From Rhynchopus sp. YZ270_cl-10 (lineage: Eukaryota > Euglenozoa > Diplonemea > Diplonemida > Diplonemidae): 64,000 bases of DNA. Below the pieces are notes generated by a model. The model did no database searches and had not been told where the DNA came from. It saw only the letters and a program-made list of their open reading frames with translations. The stretch spans positions 868,001 to 932,000 of the forward strand of contig OZ037864.1 of NCBI GenBank assembly GCA_964035575.1, written 5' to 3'. The translations under genes and the position numbers were made by a program. Positions 1-11,315 of this stretch are shown here, piece after piece; position 1 is the stretch's first letter; each line of letters begins with the position of its first letter.

Positions 1-1932
1 TATATTTGACAGCGAAATCACCTTAACTTCAACTCTCGGATATTTCACAAAAAGCCCTCTCCCATTAATGCATTCGTGTACTGTAAAATAAATTCCACCC
101 TCTTCAGGTATTGGGTACAGAACCTCTGTGCATACCAATAACAATAAAAGGCTACTTTCGAGAGTTTGAGGGCGATTTTTTTTCTTTTTTTGCGTCAAAA
201 ATATCTTCTTTGAAGTACAAAAGCCTTCAACGCTGTGTACAACCTACACCTCCCTGTCGAATTCTCGATGCAATGGAGGGAAAAAAATAACGAATTAAAT
301 CGGTAGAAATACGTCTGAGTGTAGAGCTAAAAAAATGCGAAACAAAAAAAAGTTTTCAAAATACAACCACACATTTATAAGAGAAAAAAAGTAACATCCT
401 TCGCTTTTTATACTGTAGTGTACCCACCAAAAAAATACTCCCTGATATCAGCAGAACGTCGATCCTCGCTTTTACCAATGATGAATTACCCTCTATTGAG
501 ATATACTGTTCATAAAAAAATCAGTGTAGATGTGTATACACACTATGCTAAACAGAGTATTGAAATAAGGGTAGAGAAATCAAAAGGAAAAGAGAAAATA
601 TAAAAAAACAGCAGGGGAGCAAAAAGCTTTGGGAGAAATATAACAAATGGGGGGGAGAGGGGGGGGAAGCAGGGAGGTGGGAGTTTTTTTTGTTTTCTTC
701 CCCTACTTACTTTCTCTGCTTTCATCTCTTTCTTTGAGTTTTGAAAGTAGATGAAAAATTAATTTTTCGATCCCCACACACTTACATGGTACAAAAAAAG
801 CAAGGATTTCCCCCCCTTCCCCCTTCTCTTTGCTTCCAACCTACAAAATTGGAGCATTTTTTTGTGGAAAAAAAATCAGTATTATTGATTACGAAAAACA
901 TTTTTTCCCCCCTGTGATCTGTGGCCAGAAATTTTGGCCAAAAAAAAAAACCCTCTGGGAAACAGGCCTGATTGAAGGTCTATTTAGACTAGATCCTATT
1001 TTTTTAAAAGGTGGCTGGAGCAGCGAGGCATCGAAATTTTTTTTCTTTTTTTTTCTCCCCCAATTTTTTTGTGTGTTCGATGAGCAATGGAGTGGTGTGC
1101 TTGCGTCTCAAAGAGCGTTTGGTATTATCAACTTCACTTCTGATATTTTTCTTCTGAGTTTTCAGATTTCTAAGCCATTCTTTCGTGTTCATGGTGGCTA
1201 TGCACCGGCTTAGGTTCTTCCTTTTTATTTTTTCCAACACAATAATTTGTACCAATGACAACTCTTGTGACCGACCTTAGAACGGAGCAACGGGGTTCAC
1301 AGAAGTGTTCATCTTGGGAGCAATTTCTGAATGAAAAAAAAAACCCCCCCCCAAACTAACATCTGATGTGTGGGCCCTTGCACAATGCGGGGGTCCCCCT
1401 TCTCCCCCCCTCATCTGTTTCAAAAATAATTTTTCTTCCAAAGCTTTCTGCCCCCAGGCAAGAGATAGCTTCTTGCACTGAGTGGCATTTGCACCAACGT
1501 TTAGGTGACTAAACACGAGAGACTTAGGTCCATCTTCCTTTTTCTTTTAGATGCGTATGCAGGCATAGTATGCATCTTTCAACTTTATTGATTTTTTTTT
1601 AATCTGCAAAAAAAAAATCCACCAGAGCAACGAGAGTACCAGAGAGAAATGTGTGTTCCAGACACACACCCTACACCCTGACAGTGGAGTTTGCAAAGGT
1701 GATAACCTACCAAAACTTTTTCCATATATTTTTTTCCCTCTCCCATTGGGGAACATCTTTCCTCATACCCTCCCTTGCCTTCCCAGGGTATTCTTGCGAT
1801 AAGAAAAAACGGTGCAGCACACTCTAGGGTGGCTACACTAATACAACCAAGTTTCCAAAAAACAGACAAACCAAGCCTTACATTAACTTAAAGATCTTAC
1901 AAATGCACGTATTCCCGCCTCTTTTATACAAC
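1..1932. other. Gene-free spacer rich in A/T homopolymers
   Basis: No reading frame here looks like a real protein; the short frames are dominated by runs of Lys, Phe and Pro from homopolymers. One stem-loop unit of the M1 family (see 51630–51664) lies at about 1502–1536. I see no tRNA, rRNA or spliced gene, although a very short intron-rich gene could be missed by eye. Confidence 0.5.
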
Positions 1933-2901
1933 TTGGGGTGGCCCGTGGGCGCGGCTGAAATTGTGTTCTTTTTTTTCGGAGAAAATCACAAGAGGCGCAA
2001 CAGAATCACAAAAAATCTTGTGATTATTTGTGATTTTTTGTGATTTTTTTTTTACTGTCGTGATTATTTGTGACTTTTTGTGATTTTTTTTTTGATTGTT
2101 GTGATTTTTGGTGATGATTTGTGATTTTTGGTGATTTTTTTTTTTGATTGTTGTGATTATTTGTGACTTTTTGTGATTATTTGCGATTTTTTTTTTGATT
2201 GCCGTGATTATTTGTGACTTTTTGTGATTATTTTTTTGATTGTTGTGATTTTTGGTGATTATTTGTGATTATTTGTGATTTTTTGTGATTTTTTTTTTAT
2301 TGTTGTGATTTTTGGTGATTTTTGGTGATTATTTGTGATTTTTTGTGATTTTTTTTTTATTGTCGTGATTTTTGGTGATTATTTGTGATTTTTTTTTGAT
2401 TGCCGTGATTATTTGTGACTTTTTGTGACTTTTTGTGATTATTTGTGATTTTTTTTTATTGTTGTGATTATTTGTGATTATTTGTGATTTTTTGTGATTT
2501 TTTTTTTTGATTGCCGTGATTATTTTCTATTATTTTTTCGTGATTTTTTGTGATTTTTTGTGATTTTTTTTTTATTGTTGTGATTTTTGGTGATTTTTGG
2601 TGATTATTTGTGATTTTTTGTGATTTTTTTTTTATTGTCGTGATTTTTGGTGATTATTTGTGATTTTTTTTTGATTGCCGTGATTATTTGTGACTTTTTG
2701 TGACTTTTTGTGATTATTTGTGATTTTTTTTTATTGTTGTGATTATTTGTGATTATTTGTGATTTTTTGTGATTTTTTTTTTTGATTGCCGTGATTATTT
2801 TCTATTATTTTTTCGTGATTTTTTGTGATTTTTTGTGATTTTTTTTTTTTATTTTTTTTTTTTTTGAAAAAAAAAAACGCCGTGACCCCGGGCCACCCCA
2901 A
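1933..2901. mobile_element. Inverted-repeat element filled with a T-rich GTGATT minisatellite
   Basis: A 13-bp perfect inverted repeat, TTGGGGTGGCCCG at 1933–1945 and its complement at 2889–2901, brackets about 0.85 kb of degenerate short repeats built from GTGATT plus T runs. Within it, a block of about 275 bp is duplicated in tandem (roughly 2270–2545 and 2545–2820), shown by the repeated landmark GTGATTATTTTCTAT at 2516 and 2791. I see no transposase and no exact target duplication, so calling it a transposon is inference from the ends. Confidence 0.5.
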
Positions 2902-2903
2902 CA

Positions 2904-2995
2904 AGGTGACTAAGCAGCGGCTTAGATGCATCTTATTAACTTTTTTTTTCAGTGTCTGCGTCCCAGAGGCGTTTTGCACAATATCAGCTTCACCT
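2904..2995 (+). repeat. Paired stem-loop repeat (M1 + M2), clearest paired copy
   Basis: An M1 stem-loop (AAGGTGA at the 5' side, GCATCTT at the 3' side, with a G·T pair) is followed by a T tract and then an M2 stem-loop that begins GTGTCTGCG and closes with TTGCAC. The M2 unit ends in a tail resembling TATCAACTTCAC and another T run. The same M1-then-M2 order recurs elsewhere in the window. Function is unknown. Confidence 0.55.
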
Positions 2996-3190
2996 TTTTT
3001 ATTTTGCTTGTATCTTACCAGCCATGCCTTCCATCTTTTTAGTTTTAATAGATGACCCTAGGCATATTCCGAACTTTTTGTGTTCACTATTCCATTCTGC
3101 TCCCTATTTTTTTAAAAAAAAATGATATGTCCCCGTACAGAGAGAGAGCTAATGCAGAGTAAGGGTGTTGTGTTGCGATCCTTTTCATCA

Positions 3191-3229
3191 AGGTGACTTC
3201 AAGCACAGTGAGGCTTAGGTTCATCTCAC
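3191..3229 (+). repeat. M1 stem-loop repeat copy
   Basis: The copy starts AAGGTGACTT and closes with AGGTTCATCTC, so the ends pair as in other M1 units. No M2 unit follows directly. Confidence 0.4.
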
Positions 3230-3346
3230 ATTTCCCTCCCCCTCTTTTCTCTCATTTATTATTGAGGTTGAGAGAAGAACAACCACTGGGGTGGGGGGAG
3301 GGGGAGGGTGATTTTCAACAAAATGGTGAGGCCTGTCTGATCAGCT

Positions 3347-4067
3347 CAGGGTATTAGTTACCGTACAAATTCTGGTTTTGAAAACCAGAATTCCCCAATT
3401 CTGGTTACTGGGGGGGGGCTATTAAAGTATACGGTGCTAATAAAGTATACGGGGGTAATAAAGTATACGGCGCGGAAACCCATTTTGAGCGTGGAAATCT
3501 GTGAAATAAAGATTAGAGATTCGGGATTTTCCAAAAAAAAATTTTTTTTTTGGCCAGGGGCCCGAAGGAAGTTCGGTTCCCACCCACCCCCCCAGCAGCC
3601 CAACCTCCTCGTATCGAGCGAGAATAAGGGATCGACGATCATAAAAAAGTAGCGTACCGTGGCTGCGCCTGTGGCGCAGCCAAAAATTCTGAGCAGTAGC
3701 CCTACCATGCCATAGTTTTGCTGTAAAAATATTCGCTTTTATATCACAATTTTTGAAATGTTGCGTACCGTGGCTTCGCCAGAACAGTTTTGATGCCATG
3801 ACCGCCGTTTCTTCTTGTACTAAGGGAAGGTTTTGTTTGCTAGAGAGAGCCCACTGCAGGTTAGTTTGGTTCTTGATGTACGTTACCATCCCACGTCATC
3901 ACGTTTTGACGCGAAATGAACGGACCTTTTCGTGCGGAGCGCGGAAAATTTTTTGTTGACCCTTTTTTTTGGCAGACCACAAGAAAAAATAGCGATTCCT
4001 GCTGGGGGAGGGGGAAAACCAGATAACCAGAATTTGGCCGGAAAAAAAAAAGCTAACTAATACCCTG
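3347..4067. mobile_element. Non-autonomous hAT-like element with 8-bp target duplication
   Basis: The 14-bp terminal inverted repeat CAGGGTATTAGTTA (3347–3360) is matched exactly by its complement at 4054–4067. The 8-bp sequence GATCAGCT flanks both ends (3339–3346 and 4068–4075). An 8-bp duplication with ends starting CAGGG is the known signature of the hAT superfamily. The 721-bp interior holds no transposase. It contains two GTACCGTG-plus-hairpin modules, at 3652–3681 and 3763–3780, and three close copies of a short AAAGTATACGG motif near 3424–3470. It is best read as a MITE. Confidence 0.85.
3652..3681 (+). repeat. GTACCGTG module with 9-bp-stem hairpin
   Basis: GCGTACCGT is followed at 3661–3681 by a perfect hairpin with a 9-bp stem, GGCTGCGCC and its complement, around a TGT loop. 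A shorter version with a GGC/GCC stem lies at 3763–3780. Reverse-strand or variant copies occur in other elements. Confidence 0.6.
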
Positions 4068-4630
4068 GATCAGCTGCACTACATCCAAAAAAAAAAAAGT
4101 GAATAACAGTCTCTGAGGTGAGGACAACCGCTCTGGAGAGCGCTCTTCATTAAGTATTAACGATGTTCTTAAGCTATGACAACCTGCGTCTATTGCCTCC
4201 GTGGTACAAAAAAAGGCTTCGGCCAACATTGGGTACTAACTCAAACTACCAAGGTGGGGTGCTTAGGGCGAATTGTTGAAACTCAATACCCATTTCGGTA
4301 TTTCCCCTTGATTGACTGTTTTATGAAACACCACAGAACCACCGGACCACGTGGATTTACCTACGCACGACCTTCTGCCTGCAATACCCTCCCTTTTCCC
4401 TCCCAACACTCCCCTTCTTGTGGTCAAAAGAAAAAAGCCACGTCTTTCGTTCAGTATTTTTTTTATTCTAGTTTGTTTCTGTTATTTTGGGGTGATCAAG
4501 GGTACTTTTCTGCCACTCTAATCACAGAAATTCACAAAAAAAAAAAATCACAGTATCTGGAACAGGCTTTGCGCTAATTTTTGGCCCTTGGCCCGGGATT
4601 TTTGGATATTTTTGTGGTGGGTTTTTTTTT

Positions 4631-4822
4631 TGCAAACCGGGGTTTCCTTAAGAAAACCAGAGAATCCCATATTGTACAGTAAGGGTACTTTAGAGTGTTT
4701 TTGTACACACATGTGACCCCACCGTGGAGAGTAATTGGCTCGCGCAATCAAAAGAAAGCAGAGAAAAGGGAAAAGGAAAAAAGAAAAAAGTTGGGTACCG
4801 TGCGCCTGCGGCGCTACCTGTT
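4631..4822 (+). repeat. Dispersed module ending in the GTACCGTG hairpin, copy 1
   Basis: This module starts near CCGGGGTTTCC, includes ACATGTGACCCCACCGTGG and AATCAAAAGAAAGCAG, and ends with GGTACCGTGCGCCTGCGGCG. Further copies lie at 5224–5419 and 57127–57312, and a partial one at about 15205–15334. Confidence 0.6.
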
Positions 4823-5089
4823 CCCTACCCTACTTTATTTCTAAATATGATGTACTTATGTACAGTGTTCATTTTCTTTTGAGTACGACAATGCGCTGCT
4901 GAACCGTCTCCACCCTCGCTGCGTGAGAGCGGCACCTCCGAGGCCATAACCGTCCTGGTTTTTGTTGTCACTCTTCTCTGTGGTCACAGAAACTCCATAG
5001 CTTCTTCAGTACATTGGTGTTTCCAGTCAAAACACCACAATTTCACGCCAAGTTGGGTTTTCAGACTGAAAATGACCCTTGTTTACGGT

Positions 5090-5190
5090 ATGGGTTCATA
5101 TTTTGCGAAAATTTAAGTCACTGAAATTTTGCCCATTTTTCCGTATATCCCACCACAAGCCTGGATTGGTTCGGAAATACCACAAAACGA
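5090..5190 (+). repeat. Dispersed repeat related to 57724–57826
   Basis: This roughly 100-bp segment, with landmarks GGGTTCATATTTTG and CCCACCACAAGCC, recurs at 5501–5600 and 57724–57826. A related family with the landmark GACCCCACCAC and GGATTCCGGAAATGC occurs at about 16655–16735, 57362–57445 and 57541–57622. It has no coding potential. Confidence 0.5.
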
Positions 5191-5848
5191 CCTCTTGGGC
5201 GGGAAAAAAGGAAATTTACGCACTTTTTGAGACCGGGGTTTCTTTACTAAAACCAGAGGAATCTCATATTTCATAGTAAGGGTACTTTAGAGTGTTTTTG
5301 CACACACATGTGACCCCACCGTGGAGAGCAATCGGCTCGCGCAATCAAAAGAAAGCAGAGAAAAGGGAAAAGAAAAAAAGAAAGAAGTTGGGTACCGTGC
5401 GCCTGCGGCGCTACCTGTTGCCAACAGCCAGTCAAAAACACCACAATTTCATCTGAATTTGGGTTTTCAGACTGAAAATGCCCCTTGTTTAGGAGTACGG
5501 GTTCATATTTTGTGAAAATTTAAGGTACTAAAATTTTGTCCATTTTCCCGAATATGCCCCACCACAGCGCGGGATTGGCTCGGAAATGCCACAAAACACT
5601 GTTTTTTCACCCCCAGATGTAACCCTATTTGAGGTGCGTTTTTTTGGGCCCGGAACACGATTTTTCAGATTTTTTTCCAAAAGTTAGCGCGAAGCCTGAT
5701 CTGGAATGCGAATCACGAAAAATCACAATATACATCACAAAAAAAATCACATTTTCGCTTTTTTGTGATTCGCATTCCAGATACTGTGATTTTTTTTTTT
5801 TGTGAATTTCTGTGATTAGAGTGGCAGAAAAGTACCCCTGATCACCCC

Positions 5849-8800
5849 ATATTATTTGTTCAGTTTTTTTTTTTAAAAGACCCCCATCAAGAATTCCTGC
5901 ATCGTTTACTCAGACGTGTTTGAAAGCTAATGGATCCTGGAATGTAAAACCAAACCCACTCAAAATCAGAAAATTGTGTGTACGTGTGGTGTCAATTCCT
6001 CTCCTCCCCACCCTCTTCTTTTCCCCGTTTTTTTTTTTTCTTCTTTTTTTTCTTCTTTTCTTTTTTGTCGAGAGTTAAAGCTTTTTAGTGTGCAGTTTTT
6101 TGGGCACCGTCACATATCACACATCACACACCACATCCACCTATGATTCACACCTCCCTTCCCAATTATGCGTCACACTGGCCACCTATCCATGGAAGCC
6201 TTCTACCGCCCCTATAGCGAGGTTCCACACTGCGACGGGGCAGGGTGGACAGTTTCCCTTTTCCTCTTAGAGGCACAGCCCGCACCTCCCCAAAGATGTG
6301 GCAGAGCTTTGTGACTCTGGGCTCGGGGGGCCGACTCCGGGTTGACGGCCAAGGGGGCGAAACCCCAAAATAATGGGCTTGTTATTTTTTTTTTCTTAGT
6401 GCCTGCGTTCCAGAGGCGTTTGCACTATCAACGTCACTTTCTTTTTGGAGTAGGTTTTCTTTGAAAGGGGTTTATTGTGTTTGTCTTTGGGCTCTCCGCT
6501 CCTCTTTTGGAAATGTCTTACCGGTGTCCAGCCGAACTGAAAGGCGGAATATATCGGTTTCTTTTTGTATTAAAATTAAGTAGAATGTCGCCTGCATCAT
6601 AAGTAGGGGATAGCAGAAGAAAAGAAAGATGTCTCATCTCTGCTTGGGATTTACGGTGTCTCGGGAAAGACTGTGTGGCAGCTAACCATCAGATTATCAA
6701 AATAAGTTTTCCCACTCCCTTTTTTTTTGGATCTCCCTCTCTCTCTCTCTCCCCTCTCCCCTTCACGTACATAACTCAAAACGTTATTGTTCTCTGCAAA
6801 ATTAGTTGAAAATGGAGTTTGCACAGATGGCAACTTCACTGTTCCAACAATTTAGCAAAAAAAAAAAAAGGTAAACATAATAAACCACACAAACATACGT
6901 GCATTTCTGCGTGGAAGATTTCGTGAAAGCATTTATCGATCTGGTAACGTGCTTCACGGAACGGCGCTGTTACAACACATTTTCTTTTTCTTTTTCCCTT
7001 ATTTTTTTGTTTCAGTGTCTGCGTCCGCAGAGGTGTTTGCGCTATCAACTTCGCCCTTTTTTTATTTTATTTCTTCTCCCCCCCCTTTTTTTTTGTTTTG
7101 TTCGTGATGATAGGTTTCTGCCGTACTTGGCAATACTCACCTTTTTGCACAGTCACTTCAGAGGTAATCGTGCGGTTACTGAACTTCACAACAGTTTCCG
7201 AAGAAATAGCTAACAAAAAAAAAAACGTACAGGACAAAGGCTTCGGCCGAACATTGAGTACAAACCCTAATCTCACCAAGGTGGGCACTGTAATTGTAGT
7301 CACAACACATAAAAAAACGTTCCCCTCCCCAGTTGCGAAAAAAAATTGCAAAAAATAAGAACATAAAATTCCTCAGAAGGAACCTACACGAGAGGCTTAG
7401 ATTCATCCCACTTCTCTCTTTTAGGTGCACAAAACCACCCTTTTTTTTGTGTCGTAACTTATGTGATCAGGCAGGTAGTTGTATCGAAGGGAACAACGCT
7501 GTCCACAGCCCCTTGGTGAACACCATGTGGGCAGAGGCTCTGTCCTTGTTTCCCTTCGTCTACTGCCTACACAACCCATTCAGAGTGATATTACAACTTT
7601 TATCGTGGTGCTGTGATTGGAGACAGTTGTAGGGTGTGGGTGGGGTTGGGTAGGGGTAAGGGGGGAGGGCATGTCCACAGGGCCTTTTTTACCCTGGTAA
7701 CAAGCAAAATAACAAGTTTTTTTTTCGTTTGTGATTGTAATTTGCTACATTAACAAACTCGAGTTTGTTATACAATTTTTGCTTGATACCAAGGGTAACA
7801 AGGCGCTGTGTATACAATACTGTGGGTATCCCCACTGTTTCCTGTTCCTTTCTGCTCCATTTCGATCCTCTTTAGATTCATCTCCGTGGGAAAGATGCTA
7901 TGCTGTGTCTCAAAAATAAAGCTCTATTCTTGCGGATGGAACAACAAAGTGTGCCTCTCAGCTATGTGTTAGTTTGAGGTATTTAGAACTTTCAACTTCC
8001 GTTATTTGTTTATTTTTTTTTCAATTTTACAAATGGAGCGGTAAGATTGTCGACCAGAATTTCTGTGTGCGCAATATTTCAGCCGCCTTGCACTTCATGT
8101 TGTGCTGCAGTAGTTCCCAAAGTCTCTGAAGGAACGTGATAGGTCTGCATCCCCCCACTGAAGCAACCCATTTAACACAACCGCGTGTTTTCTTTCTTTT
8201 TTCTTTCAAATTTTATTTTTTCTAAGCGTTGGGTGCGAACGGGAGTCCCTGCAAGCTCACAACTCTTCAGCGGAAGGTAGACCGCCCTGCTGACGAGCGG
8301 TTGTGTACCGCCCCATTTCACACTACGGTACGGGTCACCTATTAGGCTTCCGTTTTACACCTTTTGTTGTTGTCCGCAGGGTACTTGAACTTGTACTTTC
8401 ATCCGGATGGCTGACATCGTACGCGGGTCTGTCGGAGGTGTCTCAACAACTATCTTTCTTTTTTTTTTCACTATAACCTCCGACGCAGGAGTGACGCTGA
8501 CGGTAGTTTTCGGCAGCCGTGCCACTGACAACACTTTTGTCAGGGTCGAAACAGCATAACATAACATTTTTTTTTCGTCTCTGTAAGAGGCACGTGGTAA
8601 TAGACGAAAGAAAGGGAAAAGAACATCCATCGAAGAGTGAAAGCAATTCTGATGGCCTCTTCTTCCAAAGAAAACCCCGAATTCCAAGCCCAAAAAAAAG
8701 TGCGATTTTCGTCACTATTCAGCGTCAGGCCTGGAGTTGTGTTTATCATATTATGCCATCTTTTTAACTATATTGTTCAAACTTCGCCACTACCACCCAT

Positions 8801-8955
8801 CTCCCCCTCCTCCTCCTCCCCATTCGTTTCGTTTCAAAAGACCTTGTCAGATCAAAACAGAACTGCTTTTTTTGGTATTATTTTCTCCCCTCCCTGCCCG
8901 ATTCGATCCATCCATCCATCCATCCAACAACAGTACACAACAAAAAAAAAAAACA
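5849..8955. other. Spacer without recognisable genes
   Basis: Frames are short and of homopolymer composition. The stretch holds M2 stem-loop copies near 6402–6440 and 7014–7052, a partial M1 near 7381–7412, and an M3 copy (TTCG hairpin) at 7227–7287. The last 200 bases before 8956 include a CCAT microsatellite and an A run and presumably act as the upstream region of the following gene; no promoter motif can be named. Confidence 0.45.
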
Positions 8956-9576
8956 ATGAAACGGTCGAAAACGGGGAGTTGGAGTGAACTGTGTATCGTG
9001 CAGTACCACTACTCACTGCGCACAGTGTGCTTAGGGTGTTTGATCGGCAGCATCATCCGGTTTAGCAGGAAGGCAGGGGATGAGAACCACCATCTGCACC
9101 ATCCGAGCGAGGGCGCGATGTGGGTGGTGTCGCTTGCTCTGGTTGGTGCTGTGATCAGTCTAGGGCTTGTTTGGACAGACATTCTGAAGAAACCTGCGAG
9201 TCAAAAGGCCAAACAGCTTATGTCGAACAAGACGCAACGTGCCTTAGATTACTCTGCACCGTTCTTCTTTGGCTTTGGCATTATCGCAGGGGGTATTGGT
9301 ACAAAGGATATTGGGTGGGCTGTTGCAGATGGGTGTTCCTGCCTTGCTCTTGTGTTCTCTGTGTGGGGTATATGGGCCTTCGTCGAAGCGTTAGAGAACT
9401 GCATGTCAAGCGGCACCCCCATGGGGAAACCCAAGGCAACTGTCACAGTAGAAACCGCTCGTGCGCGAAGAACCTCGTCCATGCCCTTCACTCCATCACA
9501 CCCACCCCGGCAGACCAACGGGCGCTATGGTGCCAAACCAACAAACCCACTAGACTTCTCCTCTGTTTTTCAATAG
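8956..9576 (+). CDS. Small multipass membrane protein, unknown
   Basis: Translation from the ATG at 8956 (context AACAATGA, like the neighbouring genes) gives 206 residues. The open frame extends upstream but that part is CT-rich and not protein-like. Three or four hydrophobic stretches are visible, at about residues 17–40, 55–78, 100–122 and 125–148, followed by a basic, Ser/Thr/Pro-rich tail of some 50 residues. I do not recognise a family. It stands directly upstream of two DUF1275-type membrane proteins in the same direction, so a shared membrane role is possible but unproven. A long hairpin follows at 9620–9705. Confidence 0.7.
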   Translation: MKRSKTGSWSELCIVQYHYSLRTVCLGCLIGSIIRFSRKAGDENHHLHHPSEGAMWVVSLALVGAVISLGLVWTDILKKPASQKAKQLMSNKTQRALDYSAPFFFGFGIIAGGIGTKDIGWAVADGCSCLALVFSVWGIWAFVEALENCMSSGTPMGKPKATVTVETARARRTSSMPFTPSHPPRQTNGRYGAKPTNPLDFSSVFQ

Positions 9577-9619
9577 TGGTTAAAAAAATATATTTGAGGG
9601 GTTTGGGAGGATATACACG

Positions 9620-9705
9620 CCTCTGAGCTGGAGTCAAACGGGAGACTCAACTAGAGATGCCCACACCCGCTAGTTGAGACTCCAGCTTTTAGTCCAGCTC
9701 AGAGG
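9620..9705. repeat. Long imperfect hairpin between two membrane-protein genes
   Basis: Two nested inverted repeats are perfect: CCTCTGAGCTGGA (9620–9632) with its complement at 9693–9705, and GAGACTCAACTAG (9642–9654) with its complement at 9670–9682. It could be a small foldback element or a 3'-end structure of the upstream gene. Confidence 0.65.
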
Positions 9706-9931
9706 CTGGACCCCACCGTGTATGGGTTGGGGAGGGGGGAGGGGAATACGTTCTGTCTTCAGTTTGACAACTACGAACCAACATTTTCCCCTTCTCCTCC
9801 CCCCCCTCCATTTCTTAACAAAACACCCCCTCTTTCGCATCACCTTTACTGATCGTTAACACGGTTGACTACACGAGAAAACATCTTTTTAACCCTCTCA
9901 ACCTTCCACAGGCCTCACCGCCACCCTCCCT

Positions 9932-11092
9932 ATGGAACCTACCGAAAGCCTTGAGGGAAATGTAGCTACTATACAGATTACTCCGGTCCCACCGGCTTGC
10001 ACCCCACACAGCCCCGCACGACGTCGCCCCTCTTGGGTTTCTGTGCGACCTACTTATAGCTTTCCTGCTATCACAACGACGCCTTCACGGCGTTCTTCTC
10101 AGGTGGATGTCAGGGTTGAGAGTGCGTCTCCTGTTCATTCACCGCATAGGACGTTGACAAGGAGAAAGTCGTCGATGAATGAGGAGTTCCTCAGACGGCG
10201 TAGCAGCGCTGCCCCGGTTCCAGTGACAATGCAGTTGCAGATCCCCCAGCCTTCAGCCCCCAGAAGGGCGTCGATAGTGGTCTTGCGTTCAGGGTCTCCG
10301 GAGATCCGTTTCAAGAGCAGATCCAGAAGGCTGTCCCTCCTCCCCAAAGCAGTTCCCATGCAGGAGCAGGAAAGCTTTGTTGCAATGGTCGCAGTGGGTT
10401 GCGCCTTCTCTTTTACTTCCGGCTGTTTCAATGCAACCGCCTTTGCGCAGACAGGAATGTTTTGCACGCACGTCACCGGGCCATTAACTGCACTATCAAT
10501 CTCAGCGCAACGTTCTTTGTTTGACACGGCGGGGGTCATATTGGGGTGCATAATTTTGCCCTTCTTTTTTGGCGCACTCTGCAGTGGTGTGGTTTCGAAG
10601 GAACGGTTTTGTCTTTGCAGGAACTATCTGGCGCTTCTCGGGGTCGCGGGGTATTTGTGGTGTGTGGGTGGGGTGCTGTTTGCTGTGGGGGTGGGGAGGA
10701 TGGGGTTGGCTGTGTGGTCGATGGCGGGGGGTGTACAGAATAGTATCACATCTACGTACACGGGGGGTGTAATGAGGTGTACGCATCTGACAGGCATGTG
10801 TACTGATATAGGAATTTCGCTGGGCCAAAACATCGCTCTCACCCTCGACAGCACACACCGTGCTCCCGATGCATGGAAATGGAAGATGGCTCTTCCGCAC
10901 CTCTTCTGCTTTGGTTCAGGTGCTTCCCTCGGCTTTACAGCTCATGCCTACCTAGGTGTGTGGTTTGCTGTACTAGTAGGCATGGGTATCGTCGCAGTCT
11001 CCTGGCATGGTCTTGCATTAGAAGCAAAACAAAAAGAAAGCGAAGCCAGCTTGTATCATCAGCTTGGGGAAAAGAAGGGTTGGTTTGTGTGA
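9932..11092 (+). CDS. DUF1275 (YoaK-like) membrane protein, first of a tandem pair
   Basis: The product has 386 residues. The first ~145 residues are basic and Ser/Pro/Arg-rich (many RR-S and RRKSS motifs, possible phosphorylation sites) and look disordered. From about residue 148 there are six or so membrane segments. Two motifs match the DUF1275 family: a G-x-x-N-A-x-x-F segment followed by THVTGP near residues 165–190, and later GGVQNS with RCTHLTGMCTDIG near residues 265–300. DUF1275 proteins are poorly characterised membrane proteins, so no substrate can be assigned. The ATG at 9932 is the first in frame. The paralogue at 11316 follows with only about 220 bases between them. A G/T-rich synonymous-site block lies at about 10620–10800. 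Confidence 0.85.
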   Translation: MEPTESLEGNVATIQITPVPPACTPHSPARRRPSWVSVRPTYSFPAITTTPSRRSSQVDVRVESASPVHSPHRTLTRRKSSMNEEFLRRRSSAAPVPVTMQLQIPQPSAPRRASIVVLRSGSPEIRFKSRSRRLSLLPKAVPMQEQESFVAMVAVGCAFSFTSGCFNATAFAQTGMFCTHVTGPLTALSISAQRSLFDTAGVILGCIILPFFFGALCSGVVSKERFCLCRNYLALLGVAGYLWCVGGVLFAVGVGRMGLAVWSMAGGVQNSITSTYTGGVMRCTHLTGMCTDIGISLGQNIALTLDSTHRAPDAWKWKMALPHLFCFGSGASLGFTAHAYLGVWFAVLVGMGIVAVSWHGLALEAKQKESEASLYHQLGEKKGWFV

Positions 11093-11315
11093 GATTCTTC
11101 GGGGTTTTTTGTTGTTGGGTTTTCCAATCCAATGTAATCCCTCATCTCTCTCTTAGCATGGTCGAGATAGCTATATTTTTTGCACTTTCTCTTTTTTTAT
11201 ACGCACAATTTGTTTTCTGCGTTAGAAATGACATTTTTTTGCTATTTTTTTTTGATTCTGATATTTAGTACATTTCACATCACACCACCAGAGGGGAGAA
11301 ATACAAAGGGGAACA

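Larger units (their letters stand above)
4489..5848. mobile_element. TIR element with about 80-bp inverted ends and an internal direct repeat
   Basis: The left end starts GGGGTGATCAAGGGTAC at 4489 and runs through a stretch containing TCTGCCACTC and AATCACAG. The right end, finishing at 5848, is its near-exact reverse complement over roughly 80 bp. Inside, a module of about 190 bp is present twice (4631–4822 and 5224–5419), each ending in GGTACCGTG plus the hairpin GCGCC-TGC-GGCGC (4794–4814 and 5391–5411). The CARGGG core resembles hAT ends but I find no clear 8-bp duplication. No coding capacity is visible. Confidence 0.6.

Noticed and set aside
830..1261. Short overlapping frames on both strands
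   Set aside because: Composition follows T and A runs, no splice-site pattern supports exons, and no conserved motif is seen.
1502..3229. M1 repeat as a tRNA-derived SINE because of GGTTCATCTC, similar to a B box
   Set aside because: The spacing to any A box is too short and no cloverleaf or poly(A) tail is seen; kept only as an unexplained hairpin family.
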